Below, one piece after another: positions 1-10,388 of a stretch of DNA of 64,000 bases. Position numbers and translations under genes: made by a program. Positions within the stretch are counted from its first letter, which is position 1, and the number at the start of each line of letters is the position of its first letter. Source of the DNA: Allomyces macrogynus ATCC 38327. Taxonomy: Eukaryota; Blastocladiomycota; Blastocladiomycetes; Blastocladiales; Blastocladiaceae. The DNA is taken from the NCBI GenBank assembly GCA_000151295.1, contig GG745335.1:225838-289837 (forward strand), written 5' to 3'. Under the pieces are notes generated by a model, which was given only the letters and a program-made list of their open reading frames with translations, was not told the DNA's origin and ran no database searches.

Positions 1-1405
1 GACCGGGCTGCGCAACCCCGTGCGGATCGCAGTGAAAGTCGAGCATGCGGCATCGGGCGCCGTCTGGCGCACACCGCAGTCGCTGGATATCGGCGCGGTT
101 GTCGTGACAGAATCAACGAAACTCGCGTGGCTGCTCGCGTGCGTGCGCCGGTGGGGCCAAGGGCGGAAGGTCATTGTCTACATGGCCACGTGCAAGCAGG
201 TCGAGTACTGGTACAAGGCGCTCGCGACGATTGCTGCCGCCAAGGACGTACCGTGGCATTCGTTGCACGGGCAACAGACGGCGAAACGGCGCGCGGCCGT
301 GTTCCAGGCATTTGTCGACCCGAGTACCGACCATGCGGTCTTGATCACGACGGATGTCGCTGCGCGTGGGCTCGATATTCCGAACGTCGATCTCGTCATT
401 CAGTACGATCCGCCGACGGATCCGAAAATGTTTGCGCACCGGTGTGGTCGTGCCGGGCGTGCGGGCCGCGCGGGGAAGGCGGTCGTATTCTTGACCGAGA
501 ACGAGGACGCGTATGTCGAGTTCATGCACGTGCGCAAAGTGAACGTGCAGCCCGTGACCGACTGGGCGTGGGGCGAGCCGGGGACCAAGACCGGCAAGTC
601 CAAGAAGGGCATTAAGGACGCTTTTGCTGTGACTGACCAGGACGCATTGCACGCCGAGCTCGTGACCGCGATCCAGGGCGACCGCGACTTACTCGACAAG
701 TCGATCTTGGCGTTCACGTCCTACGTACGGTCGTATACCGCGCACGAACTGTCCTACATTTTCCAGCTCAAGAAACTCGACTTGGTTGCGCTCGTTCGCC
801 AGTTTGCGCTCGTCAAGGTGCCGAACATGCCGGAAATCAAGCGCAATTCGGAAGTCGTCGATCAGCTCGCGCAGTACGAGGCCGCGCTCGCGATTGATGC
901 GAGCAAGATCGCCTACAAGGACAAAATTCGCGAAAAGGCGCGGCTCGACCGGATCGCCAAGAAGGCCGAGGAGGCGGCCTTGGCCGCGTTGACGGCGGCC
1001 GCCGATAAGAAGAAGCGCGATAAGAAGAAGCGGTCGCTCGCCGAGGCCTGGTCGGAGCAAAAGGAAAAGAAGCAGAAGCGGCTCGAGCGCCGCGAGAAGA
1101 AGGATAAGCGCAAGGCCGCGATCGAGCAGCTCAAGGCGCAGGGCAAGGAGTTTTTCACGGCCAAGAGCAAGAAGCTCGCGGCGGCCGAGTTGGGTGTGGC
1201 CGCCACGACGGAGGGCAAGGACGCGGGTTCGGATAGCAGCGACAGCGATAGCGATGTGGACATGGCTGACGACTACGCTGAGCTGCAGCGGGAAAAGCGC
1301 GCGCAGCGCAAGACCAAGCAGCAGAAGAAGGGCGGCGGACCCATGACCATGTCGTTTGATTTTGCCGCGGCGGATAGCGATGCGTCGTCGGACGAGTCGA
1401 CTTGA
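1..1405 (+). CDS. SPB4: ATP-dependent DEAD-box RNA helicase, Spb4/DDX55 type (3' part)
   Basis: This is the C-terminal half of a ribosome-biogenesis helicase that acts in the nucleolus on 60S precursors. The frame is open from base 2, where TGLRNPVRI already matches the DDX55 linker between the two RecA domains, so the gene starts outside the window and the GTG at base 20 is not a start. RecA2 motifs are visible: TTDVAARGLDIP (motif V) and HRCGRAGRAG (motif VI). The Spb4-specific C-terminal block follows (LKKLDLVALVRQFALVKVPN, then YKDKIREKARL). The tail is a Lys/Arg/Glu-rich coiled coil and an acidic Ser/Asp run near residue 410. No intron is evident. Stop TGA at 1403-1405. Confidence 0.9.
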   Translation, partial: TGLRNPVRIAVKVEHAASGAVWRTPQSLDIGAVVVTESTKLAWLLACVRRWGQGRKVIVYMATCKQVEYWYKALATIAAAKDVPWHSLHGQQTAKRRAAVFQAFVDPSTDHAVLITTDVAARGLDIPNVDLVIQYDPPTDPKMFAHRCGRAGRAGRAGKAVVFLTENEDAYVEFMHVRKVNVQPVTDWAWGEPGTKTGKSKKGIKDAFAVTDQDALHAELVTAIQGDRDLLDKSILAFTSYVRSYTAHELSYIFQLKKLDLVALVRQFALVKVPNMPEIKRNSEVVDQLAQYEAALAIDASKIAYKDKIREKARLDRIAKKAEEAALAALTAAADKKKRDKKKRSLAEAWSEQKEKKQKRLERREKKDKRKAAIEQLKAQGKEFFTAKSKKLAAAELGVAATTEGKDAGSDSSDSDSDVDMADDYAELQREKRAQRKTKQQKKGGGPMTMSFDFAAADSDASSDEST

Positions 1406-1919
1406 TTTTGCTCATGTTCATTTCTCTTGCTGTCGCCAGCGTGAACATTTTTGGTGTCTGTGGATGAGTAGGACTTTGCCCCTTCAGGTTCAGCGAGACG
1501 GACATATCGCCATGAGCAGCGGTCAAAGAGCTTTCGTTTTCGTGAGCGATCAGGGTGGACTTGCAAATGTCGTGACTTGAGGGTGGTCTCAACTCCCCAG
1601 CCCCCTTCGTTTGCTGGACAAACGCATCTCGCATTTTGACACCAAGACTGCGGTCGCTCTATTGGCGCACCTTCTCCGATTCATTCGCAGGTACAATGCC
1701 TCGCTCGGCATGCATTGATTCAGATCGCTATGAGTCTCACTCGATGAGTCCCAACCAGGCTGTGGGACGATTTATGTGACATGTCCTACCGCGTTCTTCA
1801 GTCTCAAACCATTGGCCACCGCGAGCGCCCGCTCTCGTCGTGCTCCTCGAGTCTTTTCCAACTTGCTGCAGCCAAACGACGCCGCCAAGCCCACGTTGTG
1901 ACAGCGCTCTGTCTCCGTC
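1406..1919. other. Intergenic, helicase to BTB gene
   Basis: Both flanking genes are on the plus strand. I see no gene, RNA or clear TATA element here; the short ORFs do not look coding. Confidence 0.5.
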
Positions 1920-2975
1920 ATGCCACCAATTGAACGCCACAAGATCATTATCTGCTCTCGCTACACCAACCCCGCTTCTCTCAAACGTTTCAGCACGGTG
2001 CCTGGCTCGCGGATGCATCAATGGCGGCCCGCTGGTCAAGTCTATGCACATGCTGTGATGCGGCCATCCGAGCTGCAGCCGACCCAGGACCAGCTGGAGA
2101 AGCGGCCGCATTTGCGCTTTGTCGAGGTCGAGGTGATGGCGTGGTTCAGTAACGCGCTGAGCAACAAGGTCTTTGATGTGGCCGGCACCATTTTGTACCT
2201 TGACAGCGGTCTGGCGCCAGACCGCCTGTCGTACCGATTCTCAATGCAGCTGGAAGCTCCTCCCGAGTGTCCAGTAATTTCGTCGGACCCACCCGTACCG
2301 CGCCCGTCCGTGGCAGCGACGGTCGTGGTCGCAGTGGACGTGTCAGATCCTGAGCAGAAAGTAATGGACATGGAACTGAAGTTTGAATTGGCCGAATCCG
2401 AACCAACCACGTTACCGCACACGCCTGTGGCTCTACCATCGCTCGGCGTCCTCCAATATCTCCACGACACAAAAGCGAGTGACTGTGCGTTCCGGATCCG
2501 CGGCACCGAGACGCTGTTGTACGCGTCGCGTATCATGCTGATGCGCGGTTCTCAATTCTTCCGCTCGATGTTCTCGGGCAATTGGACCGAAACGCAGTCC
2601 AAGGACCCGATCTCATTCACGTCGTGGGACGCGCCCGCCGTTGCGCTCGCGTTTGTGCATATTTACTCGGGTTGGACGCCCGACCAGCCGACGTTGCCTG
2701 AGGACGTGCCCCCAAATCTCGTCGATGATTTCGGTTGCGACCCCGATTCGTTTGACGAAGACGCGTGGCGCCATTTGTTCAAGCTTGCGCGGTTTCTCGG
2801 GCTCAAGCCGCTGGCACGTGCCGTCAACCGCAAGCTCGTGGCCCTACTCGAGGAACAGTTCCAAGAACTGTCCGAGGTGACGGACGTGCTGCCAGCTAAG
2901 GCCACGGAACTGGCGCCGGCTAGAAAGCGCCGCCGCATTGAGACGAAAACGGACGACGTGGCCCGCGCGTCGTAG
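1920..2975 (+). CDS. BTB/POZ-domain protein (copy 1)
   Basis: A 351-residue protein with a BTB/POZ fold from about residue 180 to 300: a DCAFRIRG strand, LYASRIMLMRGSQFFRSMFS, and then FVHIYSGW. BTB domains mediate dimerisation and often recruit cullin-3, but no second diagnostic domain is seen. The first 170 residues are not recognised. The C terminus carries a basic cluster (RKRRRIETK) that could be a nuclear localisation signal. It is a diverged paralogue of the BTB gene at 34479-35624: both share the MFSG(N/D)W..., FTSW and IHIYSGW blocks. The ATG at 1920 is the first in frame, but in-frame Met codons at about residues 47 and 75 could be the true start. Confidence 0.7.
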   Translation: MPPIERHKIIICSRYTNPASLKRFSTVPGSRMHQWRPAGQVYAHAVMRPSELQPTQDQLEKRPHLRFVEVEVMAWFSNALSNKVFDVAGTILYLDSGLAPDRLSYRFSMQLEAPPECPVISSDPPVPRPSVAATVVVAVDVSDPEQKVMDMELKFELAESEPTTLPHTPVALPSLGVLQYLHDTKASDCAFRIRGTETLLYASRIMLMRGSQFFRSMFSGNWTETQSKDPISFTSWDAPAVALAFVHIYSGWTPDQPTLPEDVPPNLVDDFGCDPDSFDEDAWRHLFKLARFLGLKPLARAVNRKLVALLEEQFQELSEVTDVLPAKATELAPARKRRRIETKTDDVARAS

Positions 2976-3164
2976 TGCGCCGCTGTTGCAAAATGACCCT
3001 CGTCTGCGTTGAAGCGTTGTAGCCCGTCCCGATTTCTGTTCGCTTTTGTTTTCTTTGCCGTGCCATTATCGAAGGAGTTTGGAGAAGAAAATTTGTCTGG
3101 CTCTTGTCAATGATGCGCTTTTGTGAGTTAGCGCTTCTCTTCACCATTGCACGTCGCCAAGAAT

Positions 3165-5065
3165 CAGCACGAGCCCATCAGGTCTTAGAGGGTGCAGTCG
3201 GCGGCCAGGTTGCTCCACTCGGTGCACTCGAACGCGGTCCACGGCAACGACGCGTAGAACATGGTGCTGAGCATGTCGTCAAACGGTATTCCCATCAGAC
3301 ACACCTGGACCAGGTCCGAGATTCTTCGTCAAGCGACATGGGCCACAGTTAGTAGACGGTCTTGGAAAACGACAAAGAGTGGAACGTTTGCAACGACATT
3401 TTGCGCAAGTCAATGACGCGCACGTTCTGGATGCAGTTGGACCGCTCAAGCGCGACGAGGTGGAGCTGGCGGACTTGGAAGTCTTCGATCGGGACAAAGC
3501 GCGCGGCAGGATCACGACCTCGCGATATGCATCAAGAGTGGTTGTCGTAGTTGCGTCCTCAGTCGAGTCGAAGCTTGCAATCGGCGCCTCGGCATCGGCA
3601 AAGACGGTCGACACGGGCACGCGGAACAGCCAGTTGTTAATGTGCACGCCCTCGGCCGTGAGCACGTAGAGCAGGTCGCCATGCGCTTCGACCGTGTGTT
3701 GAACCCCTTCGCGCCGCGGGAATAAGCGTCGCGGCATCGCAAGACCCGGCGCCGTGACCGTCTTCTCAACCCATTCCGTTTCGCGCCCTCATGCCCCTCG
3801 TCCTCGTCATCGGCCGTCCACCTCGTCGGAGTCAATCGCCCACATCTCGCACGTAATCTGTGCGCCAGCGTGCACGAGATCAAACCGCGAGTTGCACGAC
3901 TTGGTGAGCATCAATCCGTCGTCCTCCTGGTCTAGCACCTGGTCGTGCGCGGCCGGATCCATGCTGTCGAATCGGTGACGGCACACCTGGAACACGCGCT
4001 CGGGTCGCATCGAGCGCGTCCACTTGTCGTCACGAGAATAACTCCCTGGTGGTCGTGTGCGGCCGGGTCCGTGTCGCCGAACAGGGCATCTGGAACGTGC
4101 GCACGGTCCAGTCGAGCACCCTTACTTGCCGTCATGCGAAAACTCCAGCCGCGCCGTCGTTCCCAAATGCAATGAACCGGCCTGGCTGCACGGCGAAATC
4201 CTGACCCGGAAGTCAGCACAGTCTGCCTCCTCACACACGGCGTGGCCGCGCAAGCTCGTTCTCGTCCCTCCTCGCCGACCATACCACCGCCGACGTGGCG
4301 TGGGCCGCGTGATTCCACACGTGCTGCCGGTCGATACTCGTGCGCCTTGCGAGTTGTAGGTATGTAAGTCCAGCGGCCACATTGGGCGTGCGCTCCCTCT
4401 CGTCGATCCAGGCAATGGTGAACTCGCGCGTGAGCTGCGTGCGCGGTGCCACCGTCGGCAAGCTCGAGACAGTCGCACGTGTCCTCGTTCTCGCGCAAAA
4501 ATGGAAGCGAGCACCTTGGTGCGTGCGCGTGCTTCTTCTACGGCCCAATATTGTCGCGTGAGCGCCAAGGAAGGGAGGGCGATAACAATGAACCAAACAA
4601 AGTACGAAACTGGCGTGAAGTATACTTCGCATGCCCAAGACGTCCGCGTACGAGTCGGGAGCGCGATCGGCAATCCAATCCACGACAGTTCGGCAACTGA
4701 TCGAGCAGCTGCGGCGCGTCAGGGAGCCTCGCCGTTGGCGTCCATTGTGCGCAGTCGTCAATCGCGTCTGCAGGCCGCAAGCCGCGGTACCGCACCTGAT
4801 GCCGGTCCACGTGGCCCGCGACCTTGCACGAGTATATAGGAGGTCCAGCCGGGTCCAGACGTCCGGCAGGGCGTGCGTTCTCGCTGATCAGATCAATGAT
4901 GAGCTCGCAGACGAGCTGCGCGCGTCACGCTGTCGTCGGCCCGCTCGAGGCAGTCGTGCATGTTGTCCTTGTACTCGCGCATGCAGTCAATGACCTCGGA
5001 GTTGGTGGACCGTGCAGCGCGCAGATCGTTGAAGAGCATGGTTGGCCGCGATTGGAGGTGTCGTC
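3165..5065 (-). pseudogene. Decayed oligopeptidase B (S9A) copy, two fused fragments
   Basis: Read on the minus strand, this matches the oligopeptidase B gene at 24374-27612 but is broken throughout by stops and frameshifts. From 5065 to about 4790 it copies the start of that gene's second exon (the stretch ending KVAGH). At about 4790 it switches to a second fragment that restarts in exon 1 (DAIDDCAQ, APQLLD), passes through the old intron, and runs to 3165. Near 3320 it jumps from the block that encodes LWPMSLDEE directly to one resembling DLIQACLME; about 600 bp, including the catalytic serine, are missing. A 105-residue open stretch (EGVQHTVEAHGDLLYVLT) survives at 3380-3740. It cannot encode an active peptidase. 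Confidence 0.85.
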
Positions 5066-5265
5066 GCGGATTGTACTATGAGCGGGATCACACGTGTCGC
5101 GGGCGCGATGCGCGTGGTGGAACGGCCAAGCATCTGAACTGCTGATGTGGAGATGCGATCGTGCATGATGCTGATGCTTGTTGCCTGACTGCTCCAACAG
5201 CGCTCCATTCACCCCCAGAACAGTATGGTCACGAAAACGATTTCATTCCATGACACTCCAATCCT

Positions 5266-5803
5266 TTACTCGTCAGCGGCAGCGGCAGCGGCGCCCTGCT
5301 TGGCGGCGATCACCTGGTTGGCGATGCGGTCGAGCTCACGGCGGCCCGTGGGCGTGATCTGGCGACCCTTGCCCGAGGGGATCTGCTCGAGGATCTTGAC
5401 CTTCTCGAGAGCCTGGAGGGCCTTGCGCTGGACCGAGCCCGAGGCGAGGCCAAAGTGGTTGGGCGCGCACCCGCGGCGGACCTTGCCACCGTAGACCTTG
5501 CGCAGGGCACCGACACCGACGCCGCGGCGCAGGTAGATGTGGCGGGCCAGGGCAGCTAAGAGGGGGAGCGAAGACGAGAGTCAGTTCGTTGCTCGGCCAA
5601 GATGGGTTGGAGAAGTGAACGAGAAAGAAATACGAACCAGCGTGGGTGTAGAACCAGTCCGGGTCCTGCGGGCCGTGCTCCTTGAACGAGGCCGTCTTGG
5701 CGAGCTCGGTCCAGGCGGGGACCTGGAGCTTGCCCGACTTCTTAAGGTGCGCGGCGAGCGCGGGGATAAAATCAGCGGCAGCAACGTCCTTGACAGAGGC
5801 CAT
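5266..5803 (-). CDS. RPS19: 40S ribosomal protein S19 (eS19)
   Basis: Small-subunit ribosomal protein of 151 residues, close to the usual 144-150. Exon 1 is 5638-5803 (starts MASVKDVAAADFIPAL) and exon 2 is 5266-5555. The 82-nt intron 5556-5637 has GT at the donor and CTTAG at the acceptor, and splicing restores WFYTHAAALARHIYLRR, the conserved eS19 core. Further conserved blocks are KSGKLQVPAW, RRGCAPNHF, LQALEKVKILEQ and GRRELDRIANQV. The C terminus is an Ala-rich tail. It is transcribed away from the membrane-protein gene at 7076. Confidence 0.95.
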
Positions 5804-7075
5804 CTGATCAAAGGAACGGCGATGCAGCAGCGCAGTCAGATCGAGTTGGTCTTATCAACAGCAGTCGGCACGCGGCGAGAGAACCCGCCGCGGCCCGCGC
5901 AAAGAACAACTCGGCCGCCCGCTCCCCTTGGAAAGGGGTGAATCCTCGTCGGTCATGCCGAAATAGGCAGATCTGACGGGCCGGACAGTGCGGCACGGGC
6001 ACAGAGACCGCGTGGCGACGTGGAGGCAGGATCAGGGCCGTCCATGAGCGGCACTTCAGCAGAGGAGCGTGGGTGGGTGCGCCGTGCGGTCACTCGCTCG
6101 GGAGCGAGCAGAGGGGTTCTTTACGGGGCCATGGTCGGGGGCTCGGGCGTGCGTGCGTGCCGGTGCGTGGTGCGGGTATACCTTGATGAATCTGCACGGC
6201 GGCGAAAGAGGGAGGAGCGACGGGACGGGCAGAGGCGCGCTTTAGCGGAGCGAAACGACGACAGCGAAAGGTGCGTGCTCCGACCCCGGGCCATGGCAAC
6301 GGGCACGCGGGGTCACAGGACCACCGTTGCCAGGGAGTCTTCAAGCGGTGCGGCACGTGCGGCACCTGTCACATCTCCCGCGTCACGTGCGCCGCCGCAA
6401 GACCGCGACCTGCACGCGGGCAACACTGTCTCCCGCGATTCTTTCCTCCACCTGCGATCAGATCATTCAGCGATAACGACGGCCCCAACGCCAAACCGGC
6501 GGCAAAGAGGCCATTGAGAACGCCCGATCACGCTTCATCTTTCCGCATCACATTGCAGCTTTGCTGAGCGGACGAGTTTGTCTGCTGCGCACCGACCGGG
6601 ACCGATGTGATCAAAAGAACCAACCACCACTCGTCGACCTGCGATCGGACTGCCATTCTTGCGCAATCCAACGTACGCGGCACGCCAAGCAACGCGGCAC
6701 ATTTTGCGACTCCAAATCGACGGGTTTGTTTGCAATCCCGCGCCGATCCGCCACCTGTGTCGTGTCCAGGGGCGCGACACGGCCTCAACCTCGCATATGC
6801 TTGCGGTACCCCCCGCATGCCGTTCTCGCCAAGTGCTCGACAAGCGGATCCCACTCGGTCGTGCTGCGAAAGGCGCTGCTCATCGAAGCTCAAGTCGCGA
6901 CAAACCGGTGCGCTTTTGTTGAAGCTGATCTCGGTTTTGGGGATACTGTCGTGCTGGCTGACCTGATGCCTCACCCATCTCACACCCGGATCGAACCATC
7001 CCAGAACCCCGCCGTGCCCGCCCCCGAAGCCCGCACCATTCCAACCCGCTCGCCGCGCACCTTCTCCACCGTAAC
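5804..7075. other. Divergent intergenic region (RPS19 / membrane protein)
   Basis: About 1.27 kb between divergent genes; it must hold the RPS19 promoter and probably that of the 7076 gene. ORFs up to 194 residues occur but have arginine/alanine-rich compositions typical of shadow frames in GC-rich DNA and match nothing I know. No RNA gene or repeat seen. Confidence 0.4.
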
Positions 7076-9121
7076 ATGCCTGGCGCACCCACTCCGTTTT
7101 CGCTCCAACCATGGGAAATCACGACCCTCCAATCCGTCTCTGCCCTCCTCATTGCAACCAACCTCTTCCACCTCTGGCGCGCGCTCCGCATCGCTTCACG
7201 CGACCGCGCGCGTACCATCACGCGGTCCGGCCTGCTCCCATTCGACGACAAGCCTCCACCTGCCGTCGTCGCCGCCAGCTTCCTCCATTCGGTCTCTGCC
7301 GATGATCAGGCCGGGCGGCTCGCTGGACGCCGTCCGAGGCCGCTTTCCAGTAGTGGGCCGCTCCCACCACCAACGTGCGCGCCGGAAGTCGTTCCGGTTG
7401 GGGGCGGTGGTGGTGCGCATGTCCTTCCTCCACCTCCACCACCGACCCCACCGACACAACCACGGTACCAGTCGCGCCGACCCGCACCGCTCGAAGTCGA
7501 GGCTGCGCTCGGGATGTGCGGGACGATCACGCAGCGCGTGCTTGTTGCAAGGGGCGCGCTCATGGGCATCATCGCTGCTGCAGTCGCGATCGACTTGCTC
7601 GCGTGGATTGTTCTCTCGGCGTCACCGAGAACCGACGTGCCGGTCGCCGTGATTCACCGGGTCACAGACGTGGCCATGATCACCGCCGGTAACTTGGTCA
7701 CGGCCAAACACATGCGGATGCTCGTTGACCCAAAAGTGCGCGCGAAGTGGGGTCTGCCGTGGACGTGGGTCGTCGGGGTTACGGTGGTGCTTGCGATTTT
7801 GTGGCTCGCGGCGGGGGTGTTGCGGATCGCGCAGGCCGCGGTGGCGAGCAACGCGTTCTGGCGTGATGCGGCGTTGCCGGAATGGACCGACGCGGTCGCC
7901 CTCGCGGTGCCGATTGGCGGACCGCTCGTGATTGTTGCTGGCGCATTCACAACGATTTTCGCGTCGTGGAAACACCAACGCACGAAGCTCCAGCCTATGC
8001 TCGACAATAGCGGCGGCACCGGATCAGCGTCGCCACCCGCTGGACCGTCAACGTTGCTCCTGTTCCGACTCGCGCACGCCGTCTCGGTCTCGCTCACGGC
8101 AAGTTTCATCTCCTCGGCCACGTTTGCGTCCCGACTCACGCTCTCCGGCCGGTCCGCGCTCTCGCTCGGCGGTGGGCGACTCGACTCGAGCAGCCGCGGA
8201 GCGCCGGCGGTGCACGTCCAGGCGACGTCGACTGAAAGTAACCTGAAACCTACCCCCGTGCAGTCGACGGCCGGAAGCGTCACCGCGTCCGGCGCATTTC
8301 CGCGCGGCGCGCCGACGCTCGCATTGCCCGGGACGAGCGCCCCGCTGCCGCGTGCCGTGAGTTCGCCGGGTACGCTCGCGACCGCACCGCGGCCGACTGC
8401 ACCGCCATCGGCACTCGACCCGCCAGGACCGACTCCACCACCGCAGGGCCTCGCGCCGGACGCGCCAACGGCGGGACGGAGCGGGATGGTCCGTTCAGGC
8501 TCGCGCGGCATGGTCCGATCCAACTCGCGCGGGTCCAACTCCCGCGGCATGGTCCGTTCGGGCTCGTCCACATCCACCTCGTCGCACCAGTCACGGCGGT
8601 CGCGCGCATCCACGGCCGGATCGCACGTGACCGCGACGTCGGCCGCGACGTCGGCCGCGTCTGGACGGTCGGACGCGTCGGTGGGCAGATTGCGGGGCGC
8701 AACGGGGGACCGAATTGCGCCCATAACGCCAGCAACGCCGCCGGAGTCGCAGACGGCGGGATGGTCCTTGTCGCTGCTCGTTCTCGCCGTGCATTTCACG
8801 CAAGCGATCCTGTGGGCGGTGGTCCTCGCCGTGTCGCTCGCGGTGCGGGTACCGGCCGTCGCGGGGGTTGTCGCGGACGCGGCAGTGACGGTGTTTGTCG
8901 CACTGGACATGCGGTTTTACGGAACGATCTGGCAACGCGTACGCGCGGCCGCGAAGGCGAAGCGACGGGCCAAGCGGAGGGAGCGGAGGGAGGGGAAGTA
9001 CAAGAGGCAGATGGAGGCGGCGGCGAGGGCGAGTGCGTTGGTGATACGTGTGAGCCAGGTGTTGTCGGTGCAAGAGGGACAAATGGGGACTGGACTGGGC
9101 GTGGAGAGAGTGGTGAGATGA
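7076..9121 (+). CDS. Unknown membrane protein with seven hydrophobic segments
   Basis: A single-exon 681-residue protein. Hydrophobic segments lie at about 14-33, 159-182, 188-210, 229-250, 272-297, 563-592 and 593-612. A proline-rich loop (35-145) separates segments 1 and 2; a long Ser/Pro/Thr-rich loop (298-562) separates 5 and 6. That loop holds a short repeat of the form GMVRS(G/N)S, at least three times around residues 468-500. The tail after segment 7 is very basic (KAKRRAKRRERREGKYKR), then a weak helix. Seven segments with a long fifth loop recall a GPCR, but I see no family motif and do not assign one. The ATG at 7076 gives a short N terminus right before segment 1. Confidence 0.6.
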   Translation: MPGAPTPFSLQPWEITTLQSVSALLIATNLFHLWRALRIASRDRARTITRSGLLPFDDKPPPAVVAASFLHSVSADDQAGRLAGRRPRPLSSSGPLPPPTCAPEVVPVGGGGGAHVLPPPPPPTPPTQPRYQSRRPAPLEVEAALGMCGTITQRVLVARGALMGIIAAAVAIDLLAWIVLSASPRTDVPVAVIHRVTDVAMITAGNLVTAKHMRMLVDPKVRAKWGLPWTWVVGVTVVLAILWLAAGVLRIAQAAVASNAFWRDAALPEWTDAVALAVPIGGPLVIVAGAFTTIFASWKHQRTKLQPMLDNSGGTGSASPPAGPSTLLLFRLAHAVSVSLTASFISSATFASRLTLSGRSALSLGGGRLDSSSRGAPAVHVQATSTESNLKPTPVQSTAGSVTASGAFPRGAPTLALPGTSAPLPRAVSSPGTLATAPRPTAPPSALDPPGPTPPPQGLAPDAPTAGRSGMVRSGSRGMVRSNSRGSNSRGMVRSGSSTSTSSHQSRRSRASTAGSHVTATSAATSAASGRSDASVGRLRGATGDRIAPITPATPPESQTAGWSLSLLVLAVHFTQAILWAVVLAVSLAVRVPAVAGVVADAAVTVFVALDMRFYGTIWQRVRAAAKAKRRAKRRERREGKYKRQMEAAARASALVIRVSQVLSVQEGQMGTGLGVERVVR

Positions 9122-9165
9122 ATGGAGGACGGGGGACTTGTATGTGGTGGTCGAAATGGACGTTC

Positions 9166-10386
9166 TCAGGTGGGAACGTGATCCGAGAAATGATGTTCAA
9201 AACCGTTGGTATGACAAGTCGCACCAAGTCGCCGCCGCCCAGCTCCTCCACCTCGTCGTCGAGTCCCTCGAGCTCCGGCTACGTGTCGTGCAGGTCGATC
9301 AAGACGGTATCTAGACCAAACACGAACGTCAGCCCTCTTCCCCATCCCCTTCCACCGCACCCGACTCCACCCCGCCAGACACGTACTCGCCATCATCTGC
9401 AGTTCCCGATACTCGCGCATATTCTCCTGCAAGCTCACCATCAACTGAAAGTACTTGAACACACGGCCACAGCATCTCCTCGGACTTTTCCGCCAACGCC
9501 ACCAACGTCTCGCGAATCGTCTTTTCCCAGCCCTTTGATACGCCGCGCGCTTGCGTCAACAGCGCCTGAATGTCGTTGACCAAGTCTTGACTCGTCGCGC
9601 GCTCGCCGCCATTGTCGTTGTTGAGCTGGTCGCCGGAACTGATATCGGCCGGGTCCCCGGGAGAGATGCGCGCGGTTCGGGTGGAGGTGGGGCCAGCCGA
9701 GGAGTCGCCGTCGCTACGTGGCGGTGGCGTGGGTGAGTGGAGTGGTCCGACGCTTGATGCGAGGTGGGGAGGGAAGTGGCGGAGGTACCCAAGCTCGCTG
9801 ATCCCGCGCGTCCCAGCACTCGCTGTCGCCGTGCGGTTCCCGCGCCCGCGCCGGTCGTCCCTGCCGCTGCGGCGGCGGCCAGGTCTTCACATTCCTTGGC
9901 CGTCGTCTCCTGAAAGTCGTTCATAAACGCCGGGATTCCACGGTGAGAGCTCGGCGTGTGCGCGAAATGCACGAGCAAGCGCAAGCGCACAGTGACTGCC
10001 GATTCGTGTTCTTGGCCATGGTCAATTGCTTGCGGAGCCGCTTGCGAATCTTGTCTAACTTCTTGGCCTTGGTCACTTTCGCGGTGCTCTTCGCGCAGTT
10101 CAGCCGAGATGCGGTCGAAATTGGTCACTACCCGTTATGACCCGTCGATTGTGATGCGCGCCTTGCGTCGCCTCGGAGAACAGCGAGATGGGGAGTTTTG
10201 TTGCAGAGAACGGCTGCGTTCCCGGCCCTTGCTTGATCGACAGCGCTTGGCGTACGCTCCTGATCAGCACGCCCAATAAAGGCGCATACAACGACGCGAA
10301 CTCAAACAGGAGCATACCCGGAAGCTCATACTTATTTCTTGGATCTCGGTCCACACGAACACCACAACACAGAACAACAACACTGG
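9166..10386 (-). other. Unidentified, broken coding-like region (coiled-coil)
   Basis: Minus-strand stretches look protein-coding but in different frames: LLFEFASLYAPLLG (about 10290), FDRISAELREEH (about 10110), a switch to KAKKLDKIRKRLRKQ (about 10050), QDLVNDIQALLTQARGVSK (about 9560), then ETLVALAEKSEEMLWP and, in another frame, VFKYFQLMVSLQENMREYRE (about 9440). Together they suggest a long helical, BAR-like or other coiled-coil protein. I could not join them with convincing introns, so this is either a multi-exon gene or a decayed one. The region sits directly downstream of the Cu-ATPase on the same strand. Confidence 0.35.
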
Positions 10387-10388
10387 AA

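Noticed and set aside
6561..7652. 363-codon plus-strand ORF overlapping the 7076 gene
   Set aside because: Different frame from the membrane-protein gene, Ser/Arg-rich, no family signal; the 7076 frame is longer and has clear hydrophobic segments.
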